A program made the position numbers and the translations under genes. 64,000 nucleotides of DNA from Chitinophagaceae bacterium (GTDB lineage Bacteria > Bacteroidota > Bacteroidia > Chitinophagales > Chitinophagaceae), in assembly GCA_024103425.1 (NCBI GenBank), contig JAGFIS010000011.1:1-64000 (forward strand), in the 5' to 3' direction. Every line of letters starts with the position of its first letter. Within the stretch, counting starts at the first letter, position 1. A model generated the notes under the pieces. It was not told where the DNA came from, searched no databases, and saw only the letters and a program-made list of their open reading frames with translations. Below, piece by piece: positions 16,219 to 25,449 of the stretch.

Positions 16219-17316
16219 ATGGGCAATAATATCCTTTTTTTGCTTCATCTTCCGCCACCAATACACGGATCGTCCATTGTAGGTGAACAGATTAAGAATA
16301 GTATCAAAGTTAATAGTCAATTTTCCTGTAGTTATATTAATCTACTTACTTCAAGTTCTGTTGGAGAGTCTGGCATATTTTCTTTTCGAAAGATTTTTAA
16401 AGGAATTCAATTATGGTTTAAGATACTTTTTAGATTGATTCAGAAGAGGCCGGATCTATGTTATTTTGCACTCACGACAACAGGTTTTGCGTTTTACCGA
16501 GATGTATTATTAACAGGAATATTGAAAGTTTTTCGGGTTAAAAGAATCTATCATTTGCATAAGAAGGGGGTTAAGGCAGCATCGCAGAAGCCATTCAGAA
16601 AAGGATTTTATAATTTCGTCTTCCAAGGATCTGATGTTATACTGTTATCAGAGATGTTATATAGCGATATTGAATATTTCGTTACAAAACACAGAGTTCA
16701 TTATTGCCCAAACGGAATAGAGGATTCGCATAGTAGGGTGAATTGTGATAAAGGTCTAAAGGTTGTTCCCAAAATTTTATTCTTATCAAACTTGTATGAG
16801 CTTAAAGGTTTATTAGTCCTCCTGGATTCATTGCAACAATTGGATAAAAGAGGTGTAAGATATAATTGTTTAATAGTGGGTAATGAGGCGGATATTTCAA
16901 AGGAAAGGTTAGCAGAGGAGTTGAAGATCCGCGAGCTGGGGGATAATGTGACGTATTTGGGGGGCTTGTTTGGAAAAGAGAAAGAATCAGTTTTTAAAGA
17001 TGTAGATATTTTCATTTTTCCCACTCTTGATGAAGCATTCGGTTTAGTTTTATTAGAGGCTATGCAACACTGTTTGCCGGTTGTTGCAACAATTGAAGGT
17101 GGTATTCCTGATATAGTTGAGGATGGAATTAACGGATTTCTCGTTCTCAAAAATGATGTAAAACAACTTGCGGAAAAGATGGAAAAGCTTATTAATGACG
17201 AGGAGTTGAGAGTTTCAATGGGACGGGCCGGAAGAAAAAAGTATGAAGAAAAATTTACTCTCTCACTTTTTGAGAATCGACTAACAAAAATTCTGAAAAA
17301 AGTTTTGGAGCATTAA
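16219..17316 (+). CDS. Glycosyltransferase family 4 (GT-B fold), copy 2
   Basis: A 365-residue paralogue of the preceding gene, alignable along its whole length: LLHLPPPIHGSSIVG at the start, YFALTTTGFAFYRDV in the middle, and FGLVLLEAMQHCLPVV with GGIPDIVEDGINGF near the end. A tandem duplication followed by divergence is the simplest explanation. The spacer of 104 bp contains no terminator, so both are likely on one transcript. Donor and acceptor cannot be inferred; differences in the middle region could mean different acceptors. Confidence 0.88.
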   Translation: MGNNILFLLHLPPPIHGSSIVGEQIKNSIKVNSQFSCSYINLLTSSSVGESGIFSFRKIFKGIQLWFKILFRLIQKRPDLCYFALTTTGFAFYRDVLLTGILKVFRVKRIYHLHKKGVKAASQKPFRKGFYNFVFQGSDVILLSEMLYSDIEYFVTKHRVHYCPNGIEDSHSRVNCDKGLKVVPKILFLSNLYELKGLLVLLDSLQQLDKRGVRYNCLIVGNEADISKERLAEELKIRELGDNVTYLGGLFGKEKESVFKDVDIFIFPTLDEAFGLVLLEAMQHCLPVVATIEGGIPDIVEDGINGFLVLKNDVKQLAEKMEKLINDEELRVSMGRAGRKKYEEKFTLSLFENRLTKILKKVLEH

Positions 17317-17369
17317 CAGTATGTTGCTTTAAAAATATCTTTTATAGTGGAGTTAATCTGTAGCTGCTA

Positions 17370-17738
17370 TCATCTCACCATATTCAACATCACAAGCACA
17401 TCAGATATTTGCCTGCTATTGTATTCTAATGCAAGCTCCTTGTAGTTCAGAATATCGATTATTGTTCCTATAAAACACAGTCCGGCTGTAAATAGGTAAA
17501 TAAGGCCCATTCCAATTTGGTTCAGTAGAAAGCGATGTACGCCTGCCACTCCGACGAAGCCAAGGAAACATGTCAACAGGATAATTTGCGGATCCCTTCT
17601 TCTCGATCTGTAGAGCATACAAAATTGTTCTATGCGTTCGTCTGTATTGCCTGAAATACGGTTGCTAATAGTTGTTAGTTCTTCAATACTAGCATCAGGG
17701 AAGTAACGAATAAGGATAGGATGAATGCCGTTGGTCAT
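17370..17738 (-). CDS. TM2 domain membrane protein
   Basis: A 122-residue protein with an N-terminal cytosolic helix-rich part and two C-terminal membrane helices forming a TM2 domain: GFVGVAGVHRFLL, then a glycine, GLIYLFTAGLCFIGTIIDIL. TM2 proteins are small membrane proteins of unknown biochemical role. The start lies inside the 3' end of the upstream DUF2752 gene (44-bp overlap), so the two are translated in a coupled way. Confidence 0.85.
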   Translation of the reverse strand: MTNGIHPILIRYFPDASIEELTTISNRISGNTDERIEQFCMLYRSRRRDPQIILLTCFLGFVGVAGVHRFLLNQIGMGLIYLFTAGLCFIGTIIDILNYKELALEYNSRQISDVLVMLNMVR

Positions 17739-18021
17739 GAGGTTGTTGATTAAGGAATGACTTTTTAAAAAGGATTAATATTCGGTGCAGCAGGATAATT
17801 GTAGCAGCAATACCCATAGGGTGCATACTAATCGATTCGGTGAATCTTAAATGAAGAGCAGCGTTTATGGCATTTCCGATTCCACATCCCGGACAATAAG
17901 GAGAACCCAACGGTTTAACAGGGCAAAGGGACACATCACTGCCAAACGGCATTAAGTATAATAATACCAATGCTGTTGACCAGATAATCAGTTCGTGATA
18001 TCTTCTAAGCCGGAGGAACAT
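17695..18021 (-). CDS. DUF2752 membrane protein
   Basis: A 108-residue protein with the family hallmark CPGCGIGNA (in SPYCPGCGIG) between two membrane helices, plus an HPMG before the second helix. DUF2752 proteins often sit with TM2 proteins in this phylum. Function is unknown; the conserved cysteines could bind metal or be redox active. The C-terminal tail overlaps the TM2 gene. Confidence 0.8.
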   Translation of the reverse strand: MFLRLRRYHELIIWSTALVLLYLMPFGSDVSLCPVKPLGSPYCPGCGIGNAINAALHLRFTESISMHPMGIAATIILLHRILILFKKSFLNQQPHDQRHSSYPYSLLP

Positions 18022-18072
18022 AATGCTGCTTTCTGTAAAATTATTCGATTCTTTCTTTTCCCGGAATGTTTT

Positions 18073-19902
18073 TTAGTTCACCTGAATGAAATCCGGTTTT
18101 TTTACGAATTTATTGTTGTAGCGAAAGATAATATTCGTAGATATATCAAATCCGAAACTGTCGTTGTAAAAATTTTTTCGCGGGAAGTAGAATCCTTTAA
18201 TTTCAATCGTGCCGAAGATGAGGCTCTCGTTTCTAATTCTGAACCCACCTCCTAAAGCAGAGTACAATTTTGACCGACTATCGTATGGACGGAAGGAAGC
18301 AATATTGAAAAAGGTAAGTGGGGCAAATTTGAAACCTGCTACATTCCATGGACTGAAGAAAACAGATTCAACACCCGCCCTGATTCGTGTATCTCCCCCT
18401 ACGAGTTCCCGTCCGATTTCAGGGATGGCGAATTCACTTTTCAAAAACAAAGGTTCGTTGAGGATGTTGTTGATTTGTTTTGCGGCTGAAAAGGTTAGAA
18501 AGAAACGTTGTGTCCATTTAGATCCAAGTGGTTTCAACCGGTCGAAGTAATTTACCGAAGCCAGCAGGTTGATATCTTCCAACTTTGAGGCTCCCAAATA
18601 GCCCTCTGCACGAAGTGTATAATTGAGGTAGTTATTATTTTTCAGGAACTCATATTTTTGAAAATCGATGCCCATAAATGGCCGGGACAGTTCATTTTTA
18701 ATAGTGTACCCCATGGAGCCTGTAAACAGCAGCCCCACAGGGATATCTTCGCTTCTGCCGAATCCGTATATATAATTCGTCTTTACAAAGTTCTGTCTGT
18801 ATAAAGTGAATGATCCTAAAATTCCGGTTAGATCAGTGTATTGCCATTCATGTTTCACGCCTCTTTCTTCGGGGGTTTTAGTAAACTTTCTGTTGATAAT
18901 CCGTAATCCTGTGAGCAGCCTTAATTTTTTGGACTCGTCACGATCTGTGAATTTTCTCCCATTGATGTTGTACCCGAGCCATCCCTCAAACTGATAGTAG
19001 GTATAATTGAAGTCTGCCTTATATATAGAATCTGTATTGTATTGGTTAGATGTTTTGTGATACGAGGCATCCATTTCGTAAGTAAAGTTCATAAATCTGT
19101 TTACCAGAGGCTTAGAGAGATTGTAATACAGGTAATTTTCCTGCTTAGGAGCCATTAAAATGCTACTGTAATTATTTTGATAACCGATTCTCTGATCTAC
19201 GAAAGTGCCTTCTATGTTTCTCTTCAAAATTTCTCCACCTACTCCCACTTTGTTTTTTCGGTTGTTATCATAAACACCGTAAATGATAATCCCGTTTCCT
19301 CCACCGCTCATATTATCAATATTGATTTGTCCGTAGGTTCGGGTTGGACTTAACGATCCGATTGCGCCTCCAATGCTAAAAACATCTTTTACTATAACAG
19401 CAATATTGACCGAGTGAGAACTGTCGATTGGAGTAATTTTTATCTCTGCATCTTGCAGATACACAAGCTCGCGAAGAAACCTTTCATTATCAGCAATGAG
19501 GTAAGCATTGACGGTGTCGGATTCTTTAAAGAAGAGATGATTTTCGATAGTCTTGACTTTTGTCAGGTGATGCATTATATTGGCAATCCTGGTGAGGGTG
19601 CCTTCATTCTTTTTAGTAGTGTCTTTTATTGAAACGCCGAATGGCAGACGTATGATGTCAATATTCCTAATCAGGTAACCGTTGAAAGGAGCAAATAATT
19701 CTTCTCTTTTTTGGAATTTAGCATTTTCGTCGGGCCTGGTAGTATCCCTCCTTATAGCTTTGAGAGCTTCATTGAAGATGCCACCGTTTCTTTTTGCAGT
19801 TGAATCTTTTTGCTGTGCTGTAACTGCAAGGGATCCTGTCAAAAGAAGGAGCAGGAGTATTGTCCTACGTTTGAGAAAACCTGTTTTCCATAGTTCCTTC
19901 AT
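18073..19902 (-). CDS. Omp85-like outer membrane barrel protein
   Basis: A 609-residue protein with a signal peptide (about 1-29, ending VTAQ), a region of POTRA-like character (about 70-175; GYLIRNIDIIRLPFGVSI ... FLRELVYLQDAEIKI) and a long C-terminal beta-barrel (about 190-609) with many alternating Y/F/N strands. The end of the barrel (GFDISTNIIFRYNNKF) fits a surface-antigen fold. It is shorter than BamA, with a single POTRA-like unit, and more likely a TamA-like or phylum-specific transporter. It lies 23 bp after plsX on the same strand. Confidence 0.75.
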   Translation of the reverse strand: MKELWKTGFLKRRTILLLLLLTGSLAVTAQQKDSTAKRNGGIFNEALKAIRRDTTRPDENAKFQKREELFAPFNGYLIRNIDIIRLPFGVSIKDTTKKNEGTLTRIANIMHHLTKVKTIENHLFFKESDTVNAYLIADNERFLRELVYLQDAEIKITPIDSSHSVNIAVIVKDVFSIGGAIGSLSPTRTYGQINIDNMSGGGNGIIIYGVYDNNRKNKVGVGGEILKRNIEGTFVDQRIGYQNNYSSILMAPKQENYLYYNLSKPLVNRFMNFTYEMDASYHKTSNQYNTDSIYKADFNYTYYQFEGWLGYNINGRKFTDRDESKKLRLLTGLRIINRKFTKTPEERGVKHEWQYTDLTGILGSFTLYRQNFVKTNYIYGFGRSEDIPVGLLFTGSMGYTIKNELSRPFMGIDFQKYEFLKNNNYLNYTLRAEGYLGASKLEDINLLASVNYFDRLKPLGSKWTQRFFLTFSAAKQINNILNEPLFLKSEFAIPEIGRELVGGDTRIRAGVESVFFSPWNVAGFKFAPLTFFNIASFRPYDSRSKLYSALGGGFRIRNESLIFGTIEIKGFYFPRKNFYNDSFGFDISTNIIFRYNNKFVKKPDFIQVN

Positions 19903-19925
19903 GATAGCTTTGAGAAATTTTTGCC

Positions 19926-20864
19926 TTAAAGAAAGGCGTCGCTGACAGTTTGAATAAAATTATTCTCTATCATTCTGGCAGCCGTCTGCAGCATATTATT
20001 AAAAGCGGTTGTACCTGAGATGCCATGGCCGATAATCACCGGCTTATTGACTCCAAGAACTGGTACACCACCGTACATTTCAAAGTTGAATTTGTTCAGA
20101 TATTCATCACTGATGTTGTGGCTTTGAAAGATGTCATAAAACGATTCAGCAAACTTCAGCAATACGTTACCTGTGAAGCCATCGCAAACGTAGACATCAG
20201 CTTTGTTTTTCAGGAGGTCTCTGCCTTCGGCATTTCCTGTGAAATGAATTTTTTGATTCTCTTTCAACATGGGATATACAGCCTGGCCCAGTATATTGCC
20301 TTTTCCTTCTTCTTCACCGATGTTGAGAAGCGCAACCCGCGGTTCTTGTATATTAAGAATGTGTTTAGAGAATAAGCTACCGAGAATTGCAAATTGGGTA
20401 AGGTTTTCAGGTTTGCAGTCTGCATTAAGGCCGACATCTATCAACAATGCCAGATTTCCGTTTTCTTGTGGTATATATGCTCCGATACCGGGTCTTGATA
20501 CTCCTGGAATTGTGCGGATACTGTAAAGAGCACCCACCATCATCGCCCCTGTATTACCGGCACTGATAAATGCATCAGCCTTTGATGCTGCCAGTAGTTT
20601 AAAGCCGGTACTGATTGAGGAATCAGGTTTGCTTTTTAATGCTTTTGTGGGGTGTTCCTGCATCCCAATAACCTGGGTAGCTACAATCCATTCCAAAGAA
20701 TTGCTGAATGCTCCCAGCTCGTTTTGAGCCATATCAATAGCCTGTTGTGTGCCGATTCCGGTGATTTTTGCATCAAACCGGTTTTCACTCAAAAAGGACT
20801 TGATGCCTCCGATGACGTTCTCGGGGGCGAAATCTCCTCCCATCAGGTCTATTGCTATGTTCAT
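19926..20864 (-). CDS. plsX: Phosphate acyltransferase PlsX
   Basis: A 312-residue enzyme with the PlsX start IAIDLMGGDFAPENV, the AFISAGNTGAMM segment and the C-terminal YGGVPVLGVNKP and HG region. It makes acyl-phosphate from acyl-ACP, the first step of phosphatidate synthesis by the PlsX/PlsY route. It lies downstream of rpmF, but a hairpin terminator separates them. Together with PlsC at 13214 it covers two steps of phosphatidate synthesis. Confidence 0.95.
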   Translation of the reverse strand: MNIAIDLMGGDFAPENVIGGIKSFLSENRFDAKITGIGTQQAIDMAQNELGAFSNSLEWIVATQVIGMQEHPTKALKSKPDSSISTGFKLLAASKADAFISAGNTGAMMVGALYSIRTIPGVSRPGIGAYIPQENGNLALLIDVGLNADCKPENLTQFAILGSLFSKHILNIQEPRVALLNIGEEEGKGNILGQAVYPMLKENQKIHFTGNAEGRDLLKNKADVYVCDGFTGNVLLKFAESFYDIFQSHNISDEYLNKFNFEMYGGVPVLGVNKPVIIGHGISGTTAFNNMLQTAARMIENNFIQTVSDAFL

Positions 20865-20902
20865 TTCTTCAATTTATGCAGACTCAAAGTATATTTTTGA
20901 AA

Positions 20903-20952
20903 TAAAAAAATCCAAAAATAAGATCGAAATTACTCAATCCTATTTTTGGATT
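20903..20952 (-). terminator. Terminator or attenuator between rpmF and plsX
   Basis: AATCCAAAAATA (20909-20920) and TATTTTTGGATT (20941-20952) form a perfect 12-bp inverted repeat; on the minus strand it is followed by a run of T. It would end most rpmF transcripts before plsX. Confidence 0.7.
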
Positions 20953-20979
20953 CAAAATACAAATTTTCAGAAAAGGTCC

Positions 20980-21174
20980 TTAGGCTTTCGAAGGAGCCGG
21001 ATCAGCAACTACTTTTCCTTTGTAATAAAGTTTTCCTTCGTGTACATGCGCACGATGTCTTACGTGTGTTTCTCCTGTTTCTGGATCAACGCTCAGCGTA
21101 GGAGCTGTAGCCTTATAGTGAGTCCTTCTTTTTGCACTTCTTTGTTGACTGTGTCTGCGCTTTGGATTAGGCAT
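20980..21174 (-). CDS. rpmF: 50S ribosomal protein L32
   Basis: A 64-residue basic protein starting [20 protein letters not shown], the L32 signature. It lacks the zinc-binding cysteines present in some L32 forms, as is common in this phylum. It follows the DUF177 gene by 11 bp, the widespread DUF177-rpmF pairing. Confidence 0.96.
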   Translation of the reverse strand: MPNPKRRHSQQRSAKRRTHYKATAPTLSVDPETGETHVRHRAHVHEGKLYYKGKVVADPAPSKA

Positions 21175-21185
21175 AACTGTAAGTA

Positions 21186-21731
21186 TTAATTTTGATTCTT
21201 TCTAAATTGTTCCAGCCCCTGTCTTAGCGGACTGTTATTTTCATTTGACCGTTTTTTCATCATATCCAGCATATCCAGCACTTTTTTGTTGCAGAGAGAG
21301 TTGCCTTTCTCATCTTCTCCGCAGACTCTTTGTGTCGGTATGCTCAACAGGACAAATTCATAAATTAAGGTTGCCAGATGGAGGTGGCTTTCTGTGCGAC
21401 TGATATACAAAATATCAGGATCTTCCTCATTTTCATTCATCTCTTCAGGATCGTCAACCTGCTTCACTACTACGTTGAATTCATCCCAAAGTGTCAATTT
21501 GAGAGGATTACCACAACGATCGCAAATGACATCTGCACTTCCATCAATATCAAACTTGAGCAGCATCAGGCTATTGGCTTTTTCGAGGGTAACCCTCACA
21601 ATAGCATGGCAATTCTCAAAGTCCTGTTCTCCAAATTCTTCAAAAAACTTATTGTCTACTTCAAATTCAAAGTTATGAACACCGGGCTTCAACCCCACAA
21701 AAGCTATGTCATAATCCCTCATTCTGCCCAT
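21186..21731 (-). CDS. DUF177 (YceD) family protein
   Basis: A 181-residue acidic protein with the DUF177 core: [16 protein letters not shown] and, later, [11 protein letters not shown] with paired cysteines. In other bacteria and plants this family affects 23S rRNA accumulation and is encoded with L32, as here. Its C-terminus contains a short basic region ([20 protein letters not shown]). A good -7 promoter element lies just upstream, so this is the first gene of the unit. Confidence 0.88.
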   Translation of the reverse strand: MGRMRDYDIAFVGLKPGVHNFEFEVDNKFFEEFGEQDFENCHAIVRVTLEKANSLMLLKFDIDGSADVICDRCGNPLKLTLWDEFNVVVKQVDDPEEMNENEEDPDILYISRTESHLHLATLIYEFVLLSIPTQRVCGEDEKGNSLCNKKVLDMLDMMKKRSNENNSPLRQGLEQFRKNQN

Positions 21732-21751
21732 AACCTTTCTTTGAAAGCGAG

Positions 21752-21759
21752 CAAAGGTA
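21752..21759 (-). promoter_or_regulatory. -7 element of the DUF177-rpmF operon
   Basis: The minus strand reads TACCTTTG, matching TAnnTTTG, 20 bp before the ATG. The expected TTG at -33 is only approximated by ATG. Confidence 0.5.
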
Positions 21760-21827
21760 ATAAATCTGCATGAAAAACATCAGAAAAAGTATGAGAAATT
21801 AACAATATGAGCACAACTGCCCGCCGC

Positions 21828-23045
21828 CTAAATATTGAAGTGCTTTTCGGCCATTTCGCGGATGTTATTACCGATAGCCAGTGATGCCGTGGCGGCAGGA
21901 GAGGGGGCATTCAGTACGTGAATCTCACTATCCCGGTATTCAATCCTGAAATCGTCACGAGTATCGCCATCGCTGCTGAGCAACATGGCTCTTACTCCGG
22001 AGCGGCCGGGGTGGATATCTTCCATTGTCAGGCTGGGGATAAGCCGTTGTAAAGTTTTAAGAAATCTGCGTTTTGAGAAAGCTCTGCGGTATTCGTTGAT
22101 ACCGAAGGACATATTGTTGAAAAATAACTTCCAGGTTCCTCTATAGCTCAGAGCGTCTATCGTATCCTTCAGGTTAAAATCGGTTTTTCCGTATCCTTCT
22201 CTTTTGAAGGTGAAGACGGCGTTGGGGCCACACTCGATATCACCGTTTGTCATACGGGTAAAGTGTACTCCCAGAAAGGGGAAGGCGGGATTAGGAACAG
22301 GATAGATGAGATTTCTAACCTTGTGCTTTGCTTCAGAGGTTAGTTCATAATAGTCTCCTCTGAAGCCTACCACCTGCTCTCTCACCTTTACGTTAGCTTT
22401 TCTGGCCAGCCTGTCAGCCTGAAGACCACCGCAGAAAATCAGGTACCTGGCTTTAAGGGTCCCTTTGTTGGTTACCACCTGATTGAGGTCTCCGTCTTTT
22501 GAGAAGTCTATTGCTTCTGTATTGAGCATTAACTCGCTTTCTGGTTGTGTGGCAATAGCGATCTCAGCCATTTTTTTGGTAGACTCTACAAAGTCGATGA
22601 TACCCGTTTCCGGAACGAATAGGCCCGCAATTCCTTCACAAAATGGTTCTATTTCTTTTATTTGTTCAGGAGTGATTTTTTCCACTCCGTGTAACCCGTT
22701 TTGAATTCCTGTATTGTAAATTTTCTCCAAATAGGGAAGTTCTGCTTCTTCAGTAGCGACAACTACTTTTCCGCAGACATCGTGTGGAATATGATTCTCA
22801 CGTGCAAATTCCACAAGTTCTCTTCTACCCTGAACACAGTTTTTAGCTTTTAGTGAGCCTGGTTTGTAGTATAATCCGCTGTGCAAGACACCTGAGTTAT
22901 GGCCTGTCTGGTGAGCAGCCAGCCTGGATTCTTTCTCCAGAAGGGCAATTTTCAGTTTAGGGTGGTATTGTTGGATTCTGTAAAAAGTGGCAGTGCCGAC
23001 GATTCCGCCTCCTACGATGATGATGTCAAATATTTTATCTTCCAA
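21828..23045 (-). CDS. lhgO: L-2-hydroxyglutarate oxidase (FAD-dependent)
   Basis: A 405-residue flavoprotein of the DAO family. The dinucleotide fold starts IIIVGGGIVGTATFYR, and the family-specific GHNSGVLHSGLYYKPGSLKA follows near residue 48, where substrate and FAD are bound. It oxidises L-2-hydroxyglutarate to 2-oxoglutarate, passing electrons to the quinone pool or oxygen. The only available start is a TTG: an in-frame TAA lies three codons upstream and no ATG precedes the FAD motif. It seems to be transcribed alone. Confidence 0.9.
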   Translation of the reverse strand: MEDKIFDIIIVGGGIVGTATFYRIQQYHPKLKIALLEKESRLAAHQTGHNSGVLHSGLYYKPGSLKAKNCVQGRRELVEFARENHIPHDVCGKVVVATEEAELPYLEKIYNTGIQNGLHGVEKITPEQIKEIEPFCEGIAGLFVPETGIIDFVESTKKMAEIAIATQPESELMLNTEAIDFSKDGDLNQVVTNKGTLKARYLIFCGGLQADRLARKANVKVREQVVGFRGDYYELTSEAKHKVRNLIYPVPNPAFPFLGVHFTRMTNGDIECGPNAVFTFKREGYGKTDFNLKDTIDALSYRGTWKLFFNNMSFGINEYRRAFSKRRFLKTLQRLIPSLTMEDIHPGRSGVRAMLLSSDGDTRDDFRIEYRDSEIHVLNAPSPAATASLAIGNNIREMAEKHFNI

Positions 23046-23175
23046 ACTTTACGTTTTTGAGCATTCAGAAATTTTCGGCTGCAAATTTAGTCGTTCCATG
23101 TTACTCACGGTGGAATTTATGGTTTGTTTATGGTGAATCGTGAACCGGCTTCTTTTTGGCTTGTTAATTTATAAG

Positions 23176-23183
23176 TAGTTTTG
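23176..23183 (+). promoter_or_regulatory. Possible -7 element of the DUF3810 gene
   Basis: TAGTTTTG fits TAnnTTTG and lies 11 bp before the ATG. A TTTTTG lies 17 bp upstream of it, slightly closer than usual. Confidence 0.35.
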
Positions 23184-23194
23184 ATTTCTGGTTT

Positions 23195-24277
23195 ATGAAT
23201 ATGTTCAGGAAGAGAAGGATGAGGATTCTGGTATTGATAATTGTTATTATAGCAATATCAATTTTCGGGTTTAACCCTGCAAGGGTTGAAACAGTCTTTT
23301 CAACAGGTTGGTATCCCGGATTTTCACTAGTGCAAAGGAATATTACCGGGTGGATTCCTTTCAGTATCGGAGATGTGATTTACCTGATTCTTTTTTTTGC
23401 CATTCTTTTTTCGATATATCGTTTCATAAAGCAGATCATTACCCGAAGAATCAACAAGCATTCGGTTTACTCATGGGCCGGTAGAACTGTGATAATTTTA
23501 CTTTTTGCTTATATCATCTTTCAGGTTTTCTGGGGACTGAATTACAACAGGCTCGGAGTTGTGCATCAGTTCAAATTGAAGGATCCGGGATTTGATACTA
23601 CTGAAATCTTACGGCTTCAGGATTATCTGGCGGATAAAGTAAACAGTTCAAAAAAGAAACTGAGTTCAACGGAAGTGGTGTATCCTTCGCGAGAGGTCAT
23701 CTTTGAAAGAGGTGAGCAGGTGTATCATAAGGCTTCAATATTCTTTCCTTTTCTACAATATCATCCGGCTTCTATTAAATCGTCTTTATTTGGGCGCATC
23801 GGTAACTATCTCGGATTTACAGGTTACTACAATCCGTTCACAGGAGAAGCACAGGTGAATGCAACAGTACCCAAATTTTTACTGCCTGCGATAACAGCCC
23901 ATGAGGTGGCACACCAACTAGGGTATGCAAAGGAAAATGAAGCGAGTTTCATCGGTTACCTTGCAAGCATTAATACCGATGATGCTCTTTACAGATATTC
24001 ATCCTATCTGGATTTGTTTCTTTACACAAATGCACAAGTGAATCGTTTTGACAGTCTAGCTGCCAAAAAAGTTTATAAGAAATTAAATGACTCAGTAAAA
24101 GCAGATATCAATGAATGGCAGGAATTCCTGCTTGCACACAGAAGTCTTTTAAGCAGGACCACCGGATGGGTTTATGGAAAATTCCTAACGTGGTATAATC
24201 AACCGGATGGAATTAAGTCGTATGATGGCGTTGTAGCACTTGTGATTTCCTATTACAAAAAGCATGGGGTCCTTTGA
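23195..24277 (+). CDS. DUF3810 membrane protein with HExxH metalloprotease motif
   Basis: A 360-residue protein with three N-terminal membrane helices (about 9-27, 60-80, 97-117) and a C-terminal soluble domain. The latter contains HEVAHQLGYAKENEASF near residue 236, i.e. HExxH followed by an E eight residues later, a gluzincin-like zinc site. The family is annotated only as DUF3810. A membrane-bound zinc peptidase is a reasonable inference; the target is unknown. It converges on a serine hydrolase gene with 4 bp between stops. Confidence 0.78.
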   Translation: MNMFRKRRMRILVLIIVIIAISIFGFNPARVETVFSTGWYPGFSLVQRNITGWIPFSIGDVIYLILFFAILFSIYRFIKQIITRRINKHSVYSWAGRTVIILLFAYIIFQVFWGLNYNRLGVVHQFKLKDPGFDTTEILRLQDYLADKVNSSKKKLSSTEVVYPSREVIFERGEQVYHKASIFFPFLQYHPASIKSSLFGRIGNYLGFTGYYNPFTGEAQVNATVPKFLLPAITAHEVAHQLGYAKENEASFIGYLASINTDDALYRYSSYLDLFLYTNAQVNRFDSLAAKKVYKKLNDSVKADINEWQEFLLAHRSLLSRTTGWVYGKFLTWYNQPDGIKSYDGVVALVISYYKKHGVL

Positions 24278-24281
24278 TGGG

Positions 24282-25349
24282 TCAATTAACTGTCTCCACT
24301 TCATTTCGGAAAACCGGATCTGTCAGTATCTTCAATTCAAATGCATTCATTTCCGTACTCAGGCGCTGAACCTCCTCAGCGCTAAGATTATTGAAGAAAT
24401 AAGCCATTTCTATCTGTTCTCCCGTTTTTAAAGTGGCATAAAGCATCTTAGTAAGTACAAACATTGTTGATCCGCCCTTCATGCCGGCATGGTTTAAGAA
24501 AGTTTGGTTATTCTTATTCTCCATTACTGATTCCATAATCCTTTCAAGCACCTTGTAAGTCTCGTCATTAAAGATGAGCCGTTTATTCAATACCTCAGCA
24601 ACGCGTGCATAGCTCTCAGTGGTAGAAGCGGGCAGGCGTTCGCTCCATTCTTCTTGGTATTCCACGCTCAGGTCTCCGGGGCGGAAGGTCTTTTTAAATT
24701 CAGGTTTATTTTTCAGTTGTATGTGTACAAGGTTGGCAGAGTTGATGTATTGACTTTCTGATAACCCGCGGATAGCTCTTATTACTTTGTCGCCTTTCAG
24801 GTTTTTGGGATTCTGATATAACATTAAGGCAGAAACGAAGTAATAAAGAGGTGTATAGTCTTTAATCCCCATCAGCCTGTAGTTGTTATTGATGTTCTCT
24901 AAACCCAGCAGGTCCATCAGGTACTCGGTGTTGGCGTTACTGCTGAACATTATCATACCGCGGGCAACATGGATCAAAGAAATACTGTCGTTTACAATAT
25001 GGTTGTTTTGTTTTTCGTATTTCAGCCATTCCGGGTGTGCATTGCCATCTGTAAGTGGCAGGTAATATTTATCGAGCTCACTCAAAGCGACCTTTGATTC
25101 GATGTCAAAAACATGATAAGCAGCCTGCTTTGCAAATTCAATAGCAACCATTACTTTCATGGTACTGGCCAGAGGCATCATTTTTTGAGCATTCAGAGAT
25201 GCAATCACTGTATCTCCTTTCTTAAGGTAGATGGAACTGTGAGATTTCTCAGACTTTATAAAAGACAAAACGGGGTCAGAGGATTGTGCTGAAACGGGGT
25301 AGGAGAAAATAAATAAGCTAAATACAAAAAACAGTGATGCGTATTTCAT
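24282..25349 (-). CDS. Serine hydrolase of the class A beta-lactamase / penicillin-binding fold
   Basis: A 355-residue secreted protein (signal peptide 1-22, ending VSAQ). The active-site SxxK is STMK (Ser62-Lys65), and SSNANTEYLMDLLG supplies the second motif. The third motif is HAGMKGGSTMF, with KGG in place of KTG/KSG. Members of this fold are beta-lactamases, D-Ala peptidases or esterases; the gene cannot be assigned to resistance. It is transcribed alone. Confidence 0.72.
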   Translation of the reverse strand: MKYASLFFVFSLFIFSYPVSAQSSDPVLSFIKSEKSHSSIYLKKGDTVIASLNAQKMMPLASTMKVMVAIEFAKQAAYHVFDIESKVALSELDKYYLPLTDGNAHPEWLKYEKQNNHIVNDSISLIHVARGMIMFSSNANTEYLMDLLGLENINNNYRLMGIKDYTPLYYFVSALMLYQNPKNLKGDKVIRAIRGLSESQYINSANLVHIQLKNKPEFKKTFRPGDLSVEYQEEWSERLPASTTESYARVAEVLNKRLIFNDETYKVLERIMESVMENKNNQTFLNHAGMKGGSTMFVLTKMLYATLKTGEQIEMAYFFNNLSAEEVQRLSTEMNAFELKILTDPVFRNEVETVN

Positions 25350-25449
25350 TTGCGGGTGGAATAAAAGATTAAAAGACAGCGTTAAAATTAAGGCAGATTA
25401 CTCAAGCGATAAAATATATCTCCGCTGCAAGTGGAATCCTGAGTGTCCC

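Noticed and set aside
14726..17316. Genomic island inserted at tRNA-Arg
   Set aside because: The glycosyltransferases lie on the 5' side of the tRNA, not at its 3' end, and no integrase or duplicated tRNA end was seen.
24282..25349. Antibiotic-resistance beta-lactamase
   Set aside because: The third active-site motif is KGG and the fold includes non-resistance hydrolases; the sequence does not justify a resistance call.
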